A stretch of 64,000 nt of DNA from Symbiodinium microadriaticum (lineage: Eukaryota; Sar; Dinophyceae; Suessiales; Symbiodiniaceae). Position numbers and translations under genes: made by a program. Of this stretch, positions 1-13,120 are shown piece by piece. Below the pieces are notes generated by a model. It searched no databases, was not told the DNA's origin, and saw nothing but the letters and a program-made list of their open reading frames with translations. The DNA is taken from NCBI GenBank assembly GCA_001939145.1, contig LSRX01000060.1, forward strand, positions 962,071-1,026,070, given 5' to 3'. The stretch's first letter is position 1. Every line of letters starts with the position of its first letter.

Positions 1-1200
1 CCTTGGCCAACCTACACCCTTACCGCCGTAACTAGCGCAATACTTCCTACTGACCACTTGGCCACCTCCAACTCTTCGTGTGCATAGTTCAACAACTGAA
101 CCACCACGAAGAAGGAGAAGACCACGCCCATGAGAATGGTACACCACTCCTGAGAGCTTCTCAAAAAGAAGCCAGGTGCATTGACAGAATTTCACTTCGG
201 TGCAAATTCCTGTCCCACCCGCGGTGACCCCCCGCCGGCCATAAAACAAAGCCTGATTGGACAGTCGCCAGACAGGGCCCAAGAGCTTACCTGAGCCCTG
301 ACCTGGTGAACCAAGGCTCACCCATGTCCCTCTCGACACAGAAGACGTTCTTTACAGAGATGCGCTGCGCCGTTTCAAGGGGATGCTGCAGATAGTTGGT
401 CGGGTCCTGGTCGCATCCGCCACAGAGGCAGGTGCTTGGCTGCAAAATCCGATGCAGCACCGCGGTCTATATCTCAGCTCCTGCCACAAGCTCAACACCA
501 CCATGACAGGGCCAAGGATCTGGACCACGGCAACCTGGCACTCCCCTTGGCCTACATCTCAAACAACTTGTGCCAGGCCACAGAAGCAAACAGGTCAGGA
601 AGTCCATGCAGCCAACAAGCTTTGAGGTGCACCGGTCCTGCAAACTGCTGTATGCCACTGCCTGCTCATCCTGACTTCAAACCCCACGTACCGAGGGCAT
701 GTCCAAGTCCTTCCATGCACTTGGCTCCGCGGGGACGACGAGAAGTCCGCGACTGACATTACCGACCTCGATCCACCACAAGCACAGTGCGAAGCGCAGA
801 GAACACAAAAACGCAAAGATATGCTCTCAAAATTCCCTGAAATTCTTGTCGCAGCTCGGGCACAAGAAATTCCTCAAGCGGAGGATACCCGGTGGTCTTA
901 AAGCTGTCGAGCTCCCAGCCCTTCTCAGCTTGCTCATAGGCCTGTCACTGCTTGCAAACCCTTACTCGGCAGCCGGAGTTTGAGGTGTCATTGCCCCATA
1001 TAGTGAAATTCCAGCCTCGTCCAAGTCCACCTGGACGGGACGGGAAAGTCTTGTGACTCTGCATGGACCGGCTCAGGCTCAGACATGCTGACATGGTGCA
1101 ATGCAAGCGATGTAACCACTGTCCCCCACAAAATACATACGATCCCTGCATCTGCAGGTCTTCGGCCATATTCCGAGCATGAGGACGCTGCAGAAATAGA

Positions 1201-1452
1201 TCACACAGAAACTCCACGTGCCTTCGCTTCCTTTAACGATGCGATCAGCAAGTTGTAGCGTTCTTCCGACGTGCCGCCCAACATCTCCTCGAACTCCTGC
1301 AGGGATTCATATGGCTTCGTACTTCCTTCTACAAACTGCTCTTCATCTGGGCTTTGTGCCAAACTACGAGTTTCTAGGAGGTCCTCTGCCAGCTCCCTGA
1401 GCTGGGATTGCAGGTCTGCGCAGTGACCCAGGCGCACCTCTCGACGTCTCAC
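1201..1452 (-). CDS. Possible exon of an unrecognised protein
   Basis: The minus strand is open for 83 codons and reads like real coding sequence: charged, helix-forming, with stretches such as DLQSQLRELAEDLLETR and EERYNLLIASLKEAK. An AG followed by G near 1432 would allow an exon of about 72 codons, and a GC donor follows the final EAK codons near 1213, which fits the splice style of the other genes here. I do not recognise a family, and I found no neighbouring exon that joins it. It has the same orientation as every firm gene in the window. It could be one exon of a longer gene or a chance ORF. Confidence 0.35.
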   Translation of the reverse strand: MRRREVRLGHCADLQSQLRELAEDLLETRSLAQSPDEEQFVEGSTKPYESLQEFEEMLGGTSEERYNLLIASLKEAKARGVSV

Positions 1453-1689
1453 CCCTCATTTACTCATCTTACCGTCATCCCTCGCCGTTCTCAAGTGAGT
1501 CCAATGGGGAAGGCTCAGCTCGGCCAGACAAGACAATACTGGTTCGAGCCGGTTAAAGGTACGACAAGCAGAGTTCATCGAGCAGACCTCCCATGGTTGA
1601 GCACTAACAGAGAAATAGTCAGCTTCGACATGGTCCTCGACGACTGTTTGACCAACAGCGAAGCGTGAGGTCTTAAGCGCTTGGGAGCC

Positions 1690-3900
1690 TAAAGCCCTGT
1701 TTTTTTAAGCAGGTGTTGGAGCGGGTTCCGCAGCAGGTTCCGGAGCGGGTTTGCAGTTTGCTCTCTTTTCGAATAGTTCTTTTGGGGCGGAGTTGTACTT
1801 TCTCTCAAAGATATGCTCAACTCCCTTTCGAGCGAGACGCTCCTTTTAGCTTTTAACTGCTCTGGTCCCTCTTGCAGGGCTTGCTCCCTTTTCTCGAACG
1901 CTCTCGTCCGTTTCGAGCGAACTGCTCCCTTCTCTCAAACGCTCTAGTCTCCTTCGAGTGGGTTGCTTCTGGTGAAATGCTATAATAGTTTGTAAAGCGA
2001 TTTTCTCTTTTTGCTCACATCCTCGCATACTTGTCGAGCGGTTTGCCCCTGTTCCCAGCTGTTCTAATCCCTTTCAAGGGGTTTGTTCCTTCTTCTCAGA
2101 TGTTCTAGTCGCTTTCGGGTGGTTTGTTCCTTGTCTCGAGCGCTCTGATCAATTTCGACCGGTATGTTGTTCTCAAATGCTCGAGTACGATTGGAGCGGG
2201 AACTCCTCCATCTCAAAAGCTCTAGTGCGTTTTGAGTTGTTGGCTCTTCTGCTGAAATTGTCCAATCCCTTTCGAGCAGCGGTTCCAGTCCATGTTTCCC
2301 CAGGGTTCACTATCAAATGCCACAGCCCCTTTTGACCTGTTTGCTCATTATCTTAAGTATACTCCATAGTCCAGTTCGATTGGTTTGTGCCTCTTTCTCC
2401 AATGCTGCATCCCCTTTCGGCCATCTCCTCAAACGCCTACAGTATTCCCTGTCCGACGTTTCCTCTTTGCTCTTCAACACTCGCTAGTCCTTTTCGAAGG
2501 GGTTGCCCCATATTCTCACAGGCTTTGTTCGATCCTTGTTCTTAAACTTGCTGGTTCCATTCGATCGGTTTGCACCTTTTTTCCGTCGCTCTTGTCCGTT
2601 TCGAGTGGCTGCGCTTCTCAAATTTTCTGTGGTGCTCCTTTGCAAAAATACACCAGCCCCTTTTGAGCTGTTTGCGCCTTATTCTCCAATGCCCGAATGC
2701 CCTTCGAGCGGTGAAGTCCTTGTTCTCGAAAGCTCTAGTTCTTTCGAGCTTTTTGCGCCTGTTGCTCAAATGCGCATCCGTTCCGTGCCCTCCTTTTCCA
2801 CGGCTTGCTCCGTGTTACAAATATCATAACTAGTCCTTTTCGAGTGGTTTGTCTCGTTGACCTAAACAGCTCGTTAATCCCTTTCACGCGGTTTGCTCTC
2901 TTTCTGTCAGATGCTCTAATTCGTTTCGAGTGCTATGCTTCTTGTTCTCAATTGCTCTACTCCGTTTTGCCGGTTTGCTCCAGACAAAAATTCCAAGACA
3001 TTAAGTTCGGATTGCTCCTGGTTGTCAAACGAACTAGTACCTGTCGAGCAGCTGGCTTGCATTTCTCAAACAATCACGTCCCTTTCGACTTTCGAGCGGC
3101 GGCTGGCTCTAAAAAAAAACAGCTCTGGTCCCTGTCGGGTGGTTTGCTCCTTTTCTTCACGTGCTCTGGCCCCTTTGCAGCGGCCTGCTGGAGCAATTCA
3201 AATTAGCAAAAAAAAAGCTATCTGCACCAGGAGCGTAGGTTAGAACGTCTAAACTTCAAACTTCTGATAAACGATTGGAAGGCATACGAGCATTTGAGCA
3301 ATAGGGTCAAACCGCCCGAAAGGAAGTTAAGAAGGAGCAAAGCGAACGAAAGGGATTAGAGTGTTTGAGAAGCAAGAACCAACTGAACCAACCGCTCGAA
3401 CAGAATTAGTACATCTGCGAACAAGGAGCAAACAGCTCGAAAGGGAGCAGGGTACTTGAAAATGGAGCAAGGCCGCTCAAAAAGGACTAGAGCGTTTCAG
3501 AAAAGGGTACACACCGCTCGAAAGGCACTTCTTTCTTCTCAAAGGCTCTAGTACCTTGGACGCGGGTAGCTCCCGCTATTCAATCGATCGGCTTGCTGTG
3601 TTGTCTCTGTTGCTCTGGTCCTGGCCGAACCAGTTACTTTGGAGCGGTTTTCAAAAAGCTCTAGTCTCTCTCGGGCGGGTGGCTCCTTTTACTCAGATGC
3701 TCTAGTCGGTTTCGACCGGTTTGCTCGCAGTCCGCAAATGCTCTAGCCCCGTTCGGGCGGTTCAATCATTGGTTTTCTATTGCTCTAAGACTCTAATCCC
3801 TTTCGTGTGGAAGCCTCCTTGTCAGATGCCCTAATCCCGTGCGAACAGTTTGCTTATGTTTCTCAAACGCTCAAGTTCCTTTCGGGCGGCTTGCACTTAT
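1690..3900. repeat. Degenerate 40-45-base satellite containing an inverted block
   Basis: A unit resembling GTTTGCTCC...CTCAAA.GCTCTAGTCC..TTTCGAGCG recurs every 40-45 bases from about 1690 to 3200 with heavy divergence. Between about 3285 and 3530 the same unit appears as its reverse complement (CGAAAGGGAT, TTTGAGAA, GGAGCAAAC). From about 3535 to 3900 it returns to the first orientation. All ORFs in this interval are chance readings of the satellite. There is no sign of a gene. Confidence 0.85.
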
Positions 3901-3999
3901 GCAAGTTTACCTGACGGATGTCATGTAAACTTGCATGGCGATTTCTTACCCACTTGTCCGCACCATGTTGCCCTTTTGAAACTGGGCTTGTTGTTGGCT

Positions 4000-5680
4000 G
4001 CCAGAATACGGCCCTCCGAGCTCCTGTAGTTGCGATCATACCCGCTCCGATTCAGACAGCATTTCTGTTGATACGTAGATTGCAGACTTCCAACTATTCG
4101 AAAATCGTAGCCAGCTCAAGAGCACAGCAATCTTGCGATCAGTTGTTGCTTCAATGGGCTTATCGCAAAATCACCCTGGGTGCTTCGATTTTCCATTGTG
4201 GCCAGCAGCAAGGTGTTCTAAGTAAGATTCGGCGATGGCGATGATAATCTCGAAGGCCGCAAGACGCCACAAGAGGTCTTTGAGAATCGACAAACATGGC
4301 GCTTCCTGCCACACCCGAAACCTGCAGATAGACGTATCGCCTTGTCAGCAAGTGTATATATGGTTTCCCGGAAAGCCTCTACGAGTTTGCGGTTGGATGG
4401 GCTGTCTTTGAATGACATCACAAGCAGCACAAGCATCCATCACAGTTAGTGCTTCCTTCTTGGCAGCCCTGAGCCGCCTCCTGGAGAGCACAGAGGCGGT
4501 AGACGTTCCCGGACGGGGCGAGGCGAGCCCAAACGGCGGACAAGTCAAAGTAGCCCCTGCGCATCAAAAAGACACTTCAGTCGCAAGAAAAGGTTTGGGC
4601 CAGGGACATGCAGGAAAGGCGTAGGCAAAGGCAAACACTACGGCTGGTTCTCACTACAGGCTAGATGCCAGTTGCTGCCTCTCTTGAAGCTACCCGGCCA
4701 GTATGCTACAGATTGAGGCTCTATGAGGCTCTCACCACCCGTGCTTCAAGGACAAATCCAGTTCGCTGCTCCTCAAGTGGGTCGAGACCTCAAAAAAACC
4801 GGCAGCCGAGCTGTCGAAAAGCCTACAGTAGAGAATGCAGCTGGGGTGCTTGCAGCCTTCCACCTCATCCAGAACATCCTCAGTTCCACATCTTCGATCT
4901 CCAATGGGTCCCATGAGATAGCCCGTTCCACTGAGCGTTTAAACAACTCCTTCTGCCGGGTGGATGCGGACCAAAACTTCAGGACGCCTTGCTGCCAGAG
5001 AGCACGATAAAACATTCGAAGCGGATGCTTGGTGTGGAAATGCCTTGCAGCAGTCTGCCGAGAGCTTACGTAAAACGTCGTCTTGCCCGCTCCGCACAAC
5101 TTTGAGATAGCACAAAGCAACGCTGAAACAACAGTCGTCACTCCCAGTTCTGCCATAGGTGCTTCTCAAGGGCGCTGGTCTTCTGCATCGAGGATGCTAG
5201 TTTCATGTTGAGATATGGAAGGGACAGGGAACGCCCCACAGGACCTTGACACTAGAACATAACGAAAGCTGGCGCTTTGAGCCAAATGCACATCGGCAGC
5301 CATAGCCCAACTCCACAGAGCAGCAATGCTGCAACTCCACACTTGTGCAACATCCGGCGCGGCGAGCACAGAAACCTAGCTTGGCGCTTTAGCTGCATTG
5401 GGTTGCTATCGTGCTGACACTGAAAAGCCACACAAAAACTAAGAACCCGCAGGCAAGACGACGGTATCCATATCCACGGTCGGCTTGTCGCATGGCCTCT
5501 GCCCATCCCTTGCCCAGTCATTTTGGCTGCAATGATGCTCAAACGGACGTCGCACAGGGTTCTGCAGAGCACCTCAGGGTCAGTGGCAGATAGAATCGGT
5601 TAGGTCAGGAACATGGTGTCATCCTGCCGCACCCTTGCCTTTCGTCTAGCACTTGCGGCACTTAAGACAAGTGGCCAGTT
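4000..5680. other. Stretch without a firm gene
   Basis: The clearest item is a minus-strand ORF of 127 codons (5156-4773). It has a coding-like middle (ELFKRSVERAISWDPLEIED) and a short GAGKTT string that does not fit a full Walker A motif. Another short minus-strand stretch near 4330-4420 (NRKLVEAFRETIYTLADK) ends at a GC donor-like site. Neither could be joined to anything. The cysteine-rich gene to the right must continue or end in this stretch, because its last exon found (ending 5682) stops in the middle of a conserved unit. Confidence 0.4.
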
Positions 5681-5681
5681 C

Positions 5682-8600
5682 GTGCCAACACACTCCGGGC
5701 ACTGCGGTGGCATGTGGCAGATATAGTCCTGGAAAGCATCTTGTGTCATGACACGACGCACTGGAGCCCTGTAGTAGGTTATGACGGTAGCAGTAGCAGT
5801 AGGTGCTAGCAACCTTCGCCGTATTGACGTTAGGTAGCAGCCCCAACGTGATAATGGGGAAGGGGGCTTCCAAAGCCTGCTAGCAGTGCAAAATATGTGT
5901 CGTACAGTCGTCGTCGTATCGTAACAGTTAGCAAGGCAAGGTAACCGCATGATAAGTTCACATTTCTTTTCGCATCCTCACAGCGTTACCACCATCTTCG
6001 AGCCCGCCTCGTCACGGCATGTCACAGGACAGCCATCAGCAACTGCAGCGCAGAATTCCGTGCCGTTGCTGCCAGTGCATTGGATTTCCTGAATGGGTGC
6101 ACATGCCTGACCTCATGAGAACTGCGGCTGCCCATCAAGACCATGACAAGCCTGAGGCTGAGGGTAAGTTTGATGACGCGTCTTAGCCGAGAAGCATCCG
6201 ACGCACAAACGAAGGGGCATGGCACGTCGGAGCACCAGTTGCTCCCGGTGCAGCCTGTGCTCCGGTTTGGGCGGGGGATAAGATCCTACAAAGTTCATGT
6301 TGACTGTGAAGGGAAGCTTCCACAAACTCCAGCCTTCTGCTCGGAGCCCACCCGCTCTGGTGAGATTTCAGCGTTTTCACAACACAAGTGTCACAAGTGC
6401 AAATGCCCTGCTTGTACTGATGCGATTCAGTTCTACCGACAAGCACCCTTACCACAATGCGTCCCCCCTTGTCTGGTGGGTCTGGAGCATTTTCAGGGAA
6501 TCAGTGGAAGACATACGTAGGCAAATACCCGCGCACAGAATGCGAATTGCGTAGGTAGGCAGGCAGTACGTGTATATGTGTGCATGCGTATGTATGAATG
6601 TATGTACGTACGTATGCATGAGTGCATACGTGCATGCATGGGTGGAGTTGTATGTGTATGTATGCATGTATGTATGTATGTATGTACGTACGTACGTATT
6701 TATGTATGTATGCATGTAGGGATGCATGTTGTAGTGATGTTTCTAAAACTGGATCACTGGCACTCCGACCCTGCATCCCGCAGCTGTGAATCTCCAATAC
6801 CATGTCAGACCAATGCTACGAGTAGTTCAAGCTCGGATAAATGGCATGGTGCAGACATTCGGACGAGTCCTACGACAGTCCTGAAACTACTATCCTACAA
6901 ACAAGGGGGAACCAGCAAATTGCAACGAGAAGGAGAGGGTACCGGATGTGCCGTCCAATGCCGTCCAACCGCCTTTGCAGGGCGGTGGGGAGTGGCAGGA
7001 GTGCTGCGAAGCGTTGCAGTGAACCGGACAGCCCTGCGACAAGAGCCGGCAGGTCGTGCCTTGGACGGCTTCGTTGGTTCGGCAGCAGCAAGGTCTAATG
7101 ACGACGCAGTTGTGCAGCAAATTAGCTTACGGATGAGGCGCCCGAATCTGCGAAGAGGAGGTTACAAAAGCTGAACAGGGCTACATCGGGCCATTTCAGT
7201 CCAGTGCGCACATGTTGTCGGAACACCCTCTGAAGGCCCGGACCGTGTTTGTGTAGACATGTGATCTCGTCGTGCGAACATGCTTCAGGACATTTCTCGT
7301 CGGAGCACCAGTTCACCTCGGGAGCGTCAAGGCTTTGGGCAGAGACGCTGCAGTTTACAAGTCCGGGTCACTATCGGCGGCAACTTGACGCTTACATGCG
7401 CCTATCAGCGTCAGATGCAAGGCTGCTCCTGTGCTGACACTGCTAGCTAGTCGCCCCGTCTCGCTGCTCAAGACATGCGTCACCAACAAGGCTGACTGAC
7501 CTGACCCTCGCGAAGCCGTTGCTGACTTGAAGCTGCGGCACTGCTACACAATCTGGACAGTCAGCTTCGGGGGCACTGTGGCATACCTTCATGGGGAGCA
7601 TCTGGCAGCACAGCTTCATCAAACTCGGGGCTACTGTAAGCTAGAACGTCCGTGGCATGCGCTTGCTGAGCTTGCGCAGCCTTCCTCTCCGAATTTACTG
7701 GCGACGATGCCTTTCCGGCCCTGTTTCAAACATGATGCGAAAACGCAATGCAAAGGTGCATGCTGATGCTTGCTGCAGTTCGCAGGACAGCCATCCCTTC
7801 GATCGTGGCAGGTGTAGACCTGGCAGATGATGATCTCTGGCAGTTCACGTTCAAGGTCTTTGGGTATTTGGTCAAATCTTCAATGACTACCGACCCCGCC
7901 TCGTCCTCCAAGCAAGCCACCTGACCCTTGCTGCAGTTATAAAGCGGGCAAGGCGAGTCGGCTTCGGCGCACCAGTTGAGACCTGAGCCGTCCTGGCAGC
8001 CAGACAGAGAGGACTCTCAGGTTCCTATTTTGGAACCCTCTCAGTGCGTGGAGGTCGCAGCACGAGCCGGCGGCGAGTGGCACCGGTGTTCGTGCTTCTT
8101 GCACTTGACCGGACAGCCTGCTTCCTCACTTCAGACCAGAAACGCAACACTTCAATATACTATGGCTGCTATAATATGAATTGCGGGCATGCCTGGGCGG
8201 TTTGTCTGACATGCCTGCTTAGTGGCTCGAGGCACGCAGATGCCGCCGCCATCTTCCTGCTGACGCGGATTCGGGATGAAGGGATGCATGCTGCGACCTT
8301 TTGCCAACCTATGCTTCGAACATTACTCGCAAGCCGCTAAGCCCCGCTCCGCGGCGCACGCCAGCTCCGTCGAGTTGCAGGCTTCCGGACACTTCTGCCT
8401 TGGCCGTACACCCTCGATTCGCGAAAGCATGCGCAAGGTGCATGCGAAGGAAATGCAGGTCGCGGGGAATTGCCATTCCCAGAGTGTATGTTGCGCAAGT
8501 GACAGTTTCAACAAGCACGTCAAGCCGCTTTGAGCACCAGTTGAATCCTTGCTGTGCTGGTGGATGCGGCGGCCAGTGACAATGATGCTCCTGGCATTTA

Positions 8601-11446
8601 CCAGGCTGAACCGCTGCCTAAATGCATAATCAGCCCGAAAACATTAAAAAAAAAAAAAAAAACAAGCATTGTTGGCAGATGTCCTTGTTGGAGCAGTTCG
8701 CCGGGCAGCCATTTGCGCGCGCTGCGCAAAAGTTGCTGCCATCATGCCTCCCCCAAGAAGAGCTAGGAACATTTGGACCAACCAAACTCAAGGAGCTCGA
8801 ACTCTTGGTCTCCCCCTCCATGAGACTTTACATCCCGGAGGCAAAATCGTATTAAGGAGGCATAGAGTCATAGTCATAGAGCAAGCAGTACCGTAGTGCT
8901 GCAGTGCCATGAATTTCATCAAAATCGAGCCAATCGACCCATGCTCTAATGAGCTTGCCAGCACATAGCGCTGAAGCTTGAATTCTAAACAGGTTTAATT
9001 TAAAGGCTTGGCGTGCTATGCCGCTCTAGGTGCTTTACGCAAAAAATTCAAGGAAAGCCGTGCCTGGAGCAGGAGATTTCGTGCAAGTCACACATTTGTG
9101 GACATGGGTCCTCAGTTTTGAGGTGGTCTGACTGAGGGCAGTGCGGGAAACTTCAAATCTGACACAGTAGAGTGCGTATCTGTGATGCCGGGCAACTGAC
9201 GAGCACCAGTTGATGCCGGTGCAGTTTTTGCATTGTGGGCGAGCATGGCACTGGTGCCTTCTGCGATGAGGCTCGCAGACACAAGCAGCTCAAACAGCTT
9301 CAGTGATGCAGCCCGGCTGCTCATGCTTCTCGCAACTAATCGGGCAGCCCTTTTCCTTGATTGCACTCAACTGCGGCTGTCTGCTATCTGTATCGGAAAG
9401 CCACCCAATGGCACCGTGCATATCACGGAGTACAGGCATGCGCTCGTCATGTTGCATCCGGACTTGCTACCACGGAGCTTTGTCAACGCACGCCTTAGAA
9501 ATCACGTGGGACTTCATGACTGGGGAAACAACCCCTCTTTCTACATCTCAAAGTCTGTGAACTCCTCCTACCCCACCTACGGGAGGGTTCACATGCGAAC
9601 AGCATCGAAGCTTTCTCGCCGAGGTGCGGCGGTTCCATTTGCAAGTGCGCACGGCACCTCGGAAGCCTTGCAGACCGGGGAGCAAGGAACGCTGGAGCCT
9701 GGGCTGTTTGAGGCGGAAACCGCTGTCTGAGGGACCACATAGGCAACCAAACTGAAATGGCTCCAAGCAGCACCAGTTGATGCCCGCCTCACTCCGCACG
9801 CTTACTGGAAGGCACAGGGTTGCGCTGCAACGTCGTACAGCAACGACGACATGCCTCCAAGAAGCCTCTCCAGCCACACGGCCAGGGCTGTGGCAAGAGT
9901 ATTCTTGCTTTGAGCAGTTGGCGGGACAGCCCTTATGAAAAGGTACCTCATTGCTGGTGCATAATGCGAACACACGGCCCACCACAACCGAACAGCACAC
10001 ATGCACACGTTGCCAGCTGAAATGCACAGTAGCTCCCGTTCAGTGCTGTGCAAGATGTCTGACCGTCCTTGATTTCTTGCCGACAGTGACATGCAGCAAT
10101 TCAGCACTGAAGCCACCCGATGGGCTTTCCGCGCATACATGATTTCTGTGCATCGTGACTGGATTCCCAACAGCTGCTCGACTCCGAGGCACAGGGCAAA
10201 TCGCAGGGCAGGGCTTCGAAGAGCACCAGTTCCTGCACGGTACTCAGGCATAGCCTTGAGTGCGTTAGTGATGTGACGTGAGCGCATGAAAGGCCGAGTC
10301 ATGGATTACATGTGCGCTTGCCCAGAGGTCCGACTATTTACTAGAATGCTGAGCAACTCAGGAAGTGGTGTGGGGAGTTATATGCATTAAGGCACGTTCC
10401 AGCGCAGCCAGCGCAAGTTGGAGGCGCGTGACAGTCGAATGCCTTAGTCGCTACATGCCGCTGTGATGACCTCTGTCTCCCAGCCAACACATGCACCGAG
10501 TCTCCATGTCGGCAGCTCGGGAAGTTGGAGTTGGCGAGACATATCAGGCAAGGATGCCAATGCAAACAGTAACAACTGGATGGAGCTGTGTTCAGGAGGA
10601 ATCCCAATTGCACTCGCGGGTTTCTGCATGGAGCTACCCCGACTCTGGCCTGCAACTTCAAAGCTGCCTACAAATCTCACATGGTGTTGAAGGTCTTTGG
10701 CAATGCAAAGCAGCAATCGGCAGCTTCGCCTTATCACCGACCCCTTGCACGGACCGTGCAAGCCTCCCTAAGGCCCTAAGGTGCTTCGCAAGCTGCAGTG
10801 GCACAGTGGCCGGGACAGCCGAAGCATGGACAAACCCTTATGACAGTGAGTCGGCTCCGCAGCAACATGGTGGCACCAAATGGTTGGGATAGGGCGATGA
10901 GGTCCCGAGGGTTTCACTTCTTCATACGATTGGGCCTTGCAGCAGACATCTGATTGATGCGAAGACTATCATTCACAAGTCACGATCAATCAAAGCCGCA
11001 ATGATACATACTACATAGCCAGTCCTCGACGCCGGCGGCATCCTAGATTCTCGCACCGAGTCTTTTACTGCTCGTGTCTGGCATCCATAGCCTACTGTCT
11101 ATGTTCGAGGAGTCTTTCTGGAGCTGGAACTTACATGCAGCAAAGAAACATCTGCTGGACACTTTATGGGACATCCTGCTTCCAGATCTGCGCACGACAC
11201 AGTGTTGTCGGAGATGTCGTTGCACATTATCTGCCCGAAGCCACATACCTTGACGGGCTGTTGCACGATGCAATGCTGCATTCCATGCAGCTCGTGTGGA
11301 TCCTTTCACCCGACACACTTCTTCGTAAACAGTCCGAGCAGCAACTGGGCAGGGCTGGCTGGAGCAGTAGTTCACGGCGCTGCAGGTCTCGCATGTCGGA
11401 GGAGTGTGGCAAGCGTGCTCCCCGGAGGAGCAACTTACCGGACAGC
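5682..11446 (-). CDS. Cysteine-rich repeat protein, many mini-exons (partial)
   Basis: At least twenty short minus-strand segments encode one repeating pattern: GCPxxC, six residues, C-H-x-P-P-x-C-x-x-C-x-G-x-N-W-C-S, then CPxxC, and a second half with GSN..C.....GCPxxC. Exons closing exactly in phase: 10836-10794 to 10442-10396 to 10232; 10067-10014 to 9931; 9349-9321 to 9257-9197; 8747-8684 to 8590-8529 to 8398; 7033-6973 to 6254-6196; 6088-6008 to 5728-5682. Further segments start at 11446, 11248, 9787, 7982, 7819 and 7316. Donors are mostly GC and every acceptor is AG followed by G. The dense paired cysteines suggest a disulfide-rich secreted or surface protein, which is inference. Similar Cys-rich repeats occur in dinoflagellate proteins without known function. 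Both ends are missing. Some units have lost cysteines (8590-8529 has P and Q in place of the CxxC pair). Confidence 0.85.
6570..6730. repeat. GTAT-type tetranucleotide microsatellite
   Basis: Imperfect GTAT/GTAC/GCAT repeats. They lie in the intron-sized space between the Cys-rich exons ending at 6973 and starting at 6254. Overlapping ORFs on both strands (strings of MYVCM or HTYIHT) are artefacts of the repeat. Confidence 0.9.
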
Positions 11447-12974
11447 CTGGCACTCACTATGGGAGCCGGCCGCACTTTGATGTTGAAATTTGCGAGCAAA
11501 GCAATCATGTACTACGCTACTATTATCTGTGCGACAAACCCTTGTGAGTTTTCTCAGTTGCCACACCCGAGTCATGGCTAAATCTTACGACTACAGGAGG
11601 AACGAGACTGGAACGTTGGCCAGCATCTGCATGTTTCAGGGAATCTCGCCGCCATTCACCGAGCACGCCTGCATCTCGGGGTGCACAGCTGTATACAATC
11701 GGGAGCCATGACCAATACCTGAGCCACGCAACAAATCACGGTCCCATGCACGACTGCTCAGGGAAATTGTCTGGGGCTCGGGGAAGATGAGAGGTCCGTT
11801 TTCACAGAGGCCCGGCCATCCCCTCCACTTTGTTGAAGACGGCGGCTGAATGCATTTGCCAGAGGCAGCTCACACTCACTCACACAACCATAAACGCCGA
11901 CATTTGTGCAAGCTGCTGGCAAACCAGCTCGGAGTCGCTGCAAAAGGACTTGAGCGCGGCTGGCGCCTGAAAGTTGCTCAAAATCAATCAAGCTTAGCGG
12001 TCCTCGTTCCCAGCTATGTCACCCTAGCCTAGCCATGGGGCCTTTCTGGCTGGACTCACGTCGTGCAAGGGATACAACCCTTAAAATTAAAACGGATGAT
12101 CTGATAGATTCTTGAAACCACGCCAAACAAATAGTTCAAGGCGCCAGCTGCTTCTGTGTTTGCAGCATGGAGCCACTCCGGGTTGGAAGATCTTCATCTA
12201 TTTCGGTGATTTGCTTGGCGCCGGAAGCTTTCAGAACATAAAGCAGCAGCAGAAGATTGCTCCGAAGACATCGCGTCGGTTGGACCATTGGAGGCTGATA
12301 GATAAGGTGTGACACTCCAAGAGTGCTTGGGAAAAAGCCGAGCCAGGCGGATGCAAAAGTCACCAGAACGGAGAGCGCATGAAGGAACAAAGGTCTTGGG
12401 CAGGTCGCATTGAATGAAGTCCTCGCAACGCTCGTGCGACTTTTTGCCAGAGGCTCCGCGCTCTTCCCACTGGAGCAGCTTACTAACCTGAGTGTCCGGC
12501 TTGAGCTGAAGCCGATTCGAGGACTTTCTGAACTTCCAAGACAAAGCAAATATGTGATCTCTTCACCTGGCCCCCTGTTCCCCATGAGAGCGCTGGGCAC
12601 CAGGCGGTCAGGAGCAAGGGCTCCGCCGAAGAGGCGAGATCTTCGGATGGATTGGCCACCTTCAGGAGCCTGAGTTTCGTTGCGTTTACTGTAACGTTTC
12701 TTGCCCGGGTGAGGCTCCATACCAGTAGAAGAAAGCTCGATGCGACAGACTCCTTGCGCGAGCTTCACTTAGGAGGCCACAGATGCGGAATCGCTGAGCA
12801 TAGCCAGAGAACACCAGGTGAGAAAGATCAAGAAGTGAACATTTCGAAGAAGCTGAGGCCTCTAAGATCTTGCGTCCACACGTTGAGCTGACATTTTTTC
12901 CTGCTCCGTGCACAAGTCATTAACGAATTGCTGAATACGGTGTAGCTACGGCCTTACTAGGCTTCGATGTGGAA

Positions 12975-13120
12975 GACAAGTGGAGGCGGTTGTGGAGGTG
13001 GAGGTGGAGGTGGTGGCGGAGGAGGTGGTGGTGGTGCTGGTGGTGGTGCTGGTGGTGGTGGCGGAGGAGGTGGTGGTGGTTGTGAAGTGGTTGTGACGGC
13101 GGTGGTGGTGGTGGTGGTGG
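12975..13120. repeat. GGT/GGA trinucleotide tract
   Basis: Imperfect GGT, GGA and GCT trinucleotides on the plus strand give a false poly-glycine ORF, and poly-His or poly-Thr on the other strand. No other coding signal. Confidence 0.9.

Noticed and set aside
4773-5156. GAGKTT string resembling a nucleotide-binding loop
   Set aside because: The residue five before the GK is Lys, not Gly or Ala, so it is not a Walker A motif, and no partner motif or splice partner was found.
6578-7174. 198-codon plus-strand ORF
   Set aside because: It starts in a GTAT microsatellite and overlaps, antisense, a well-supported Cys-rich exon (7033-6973).
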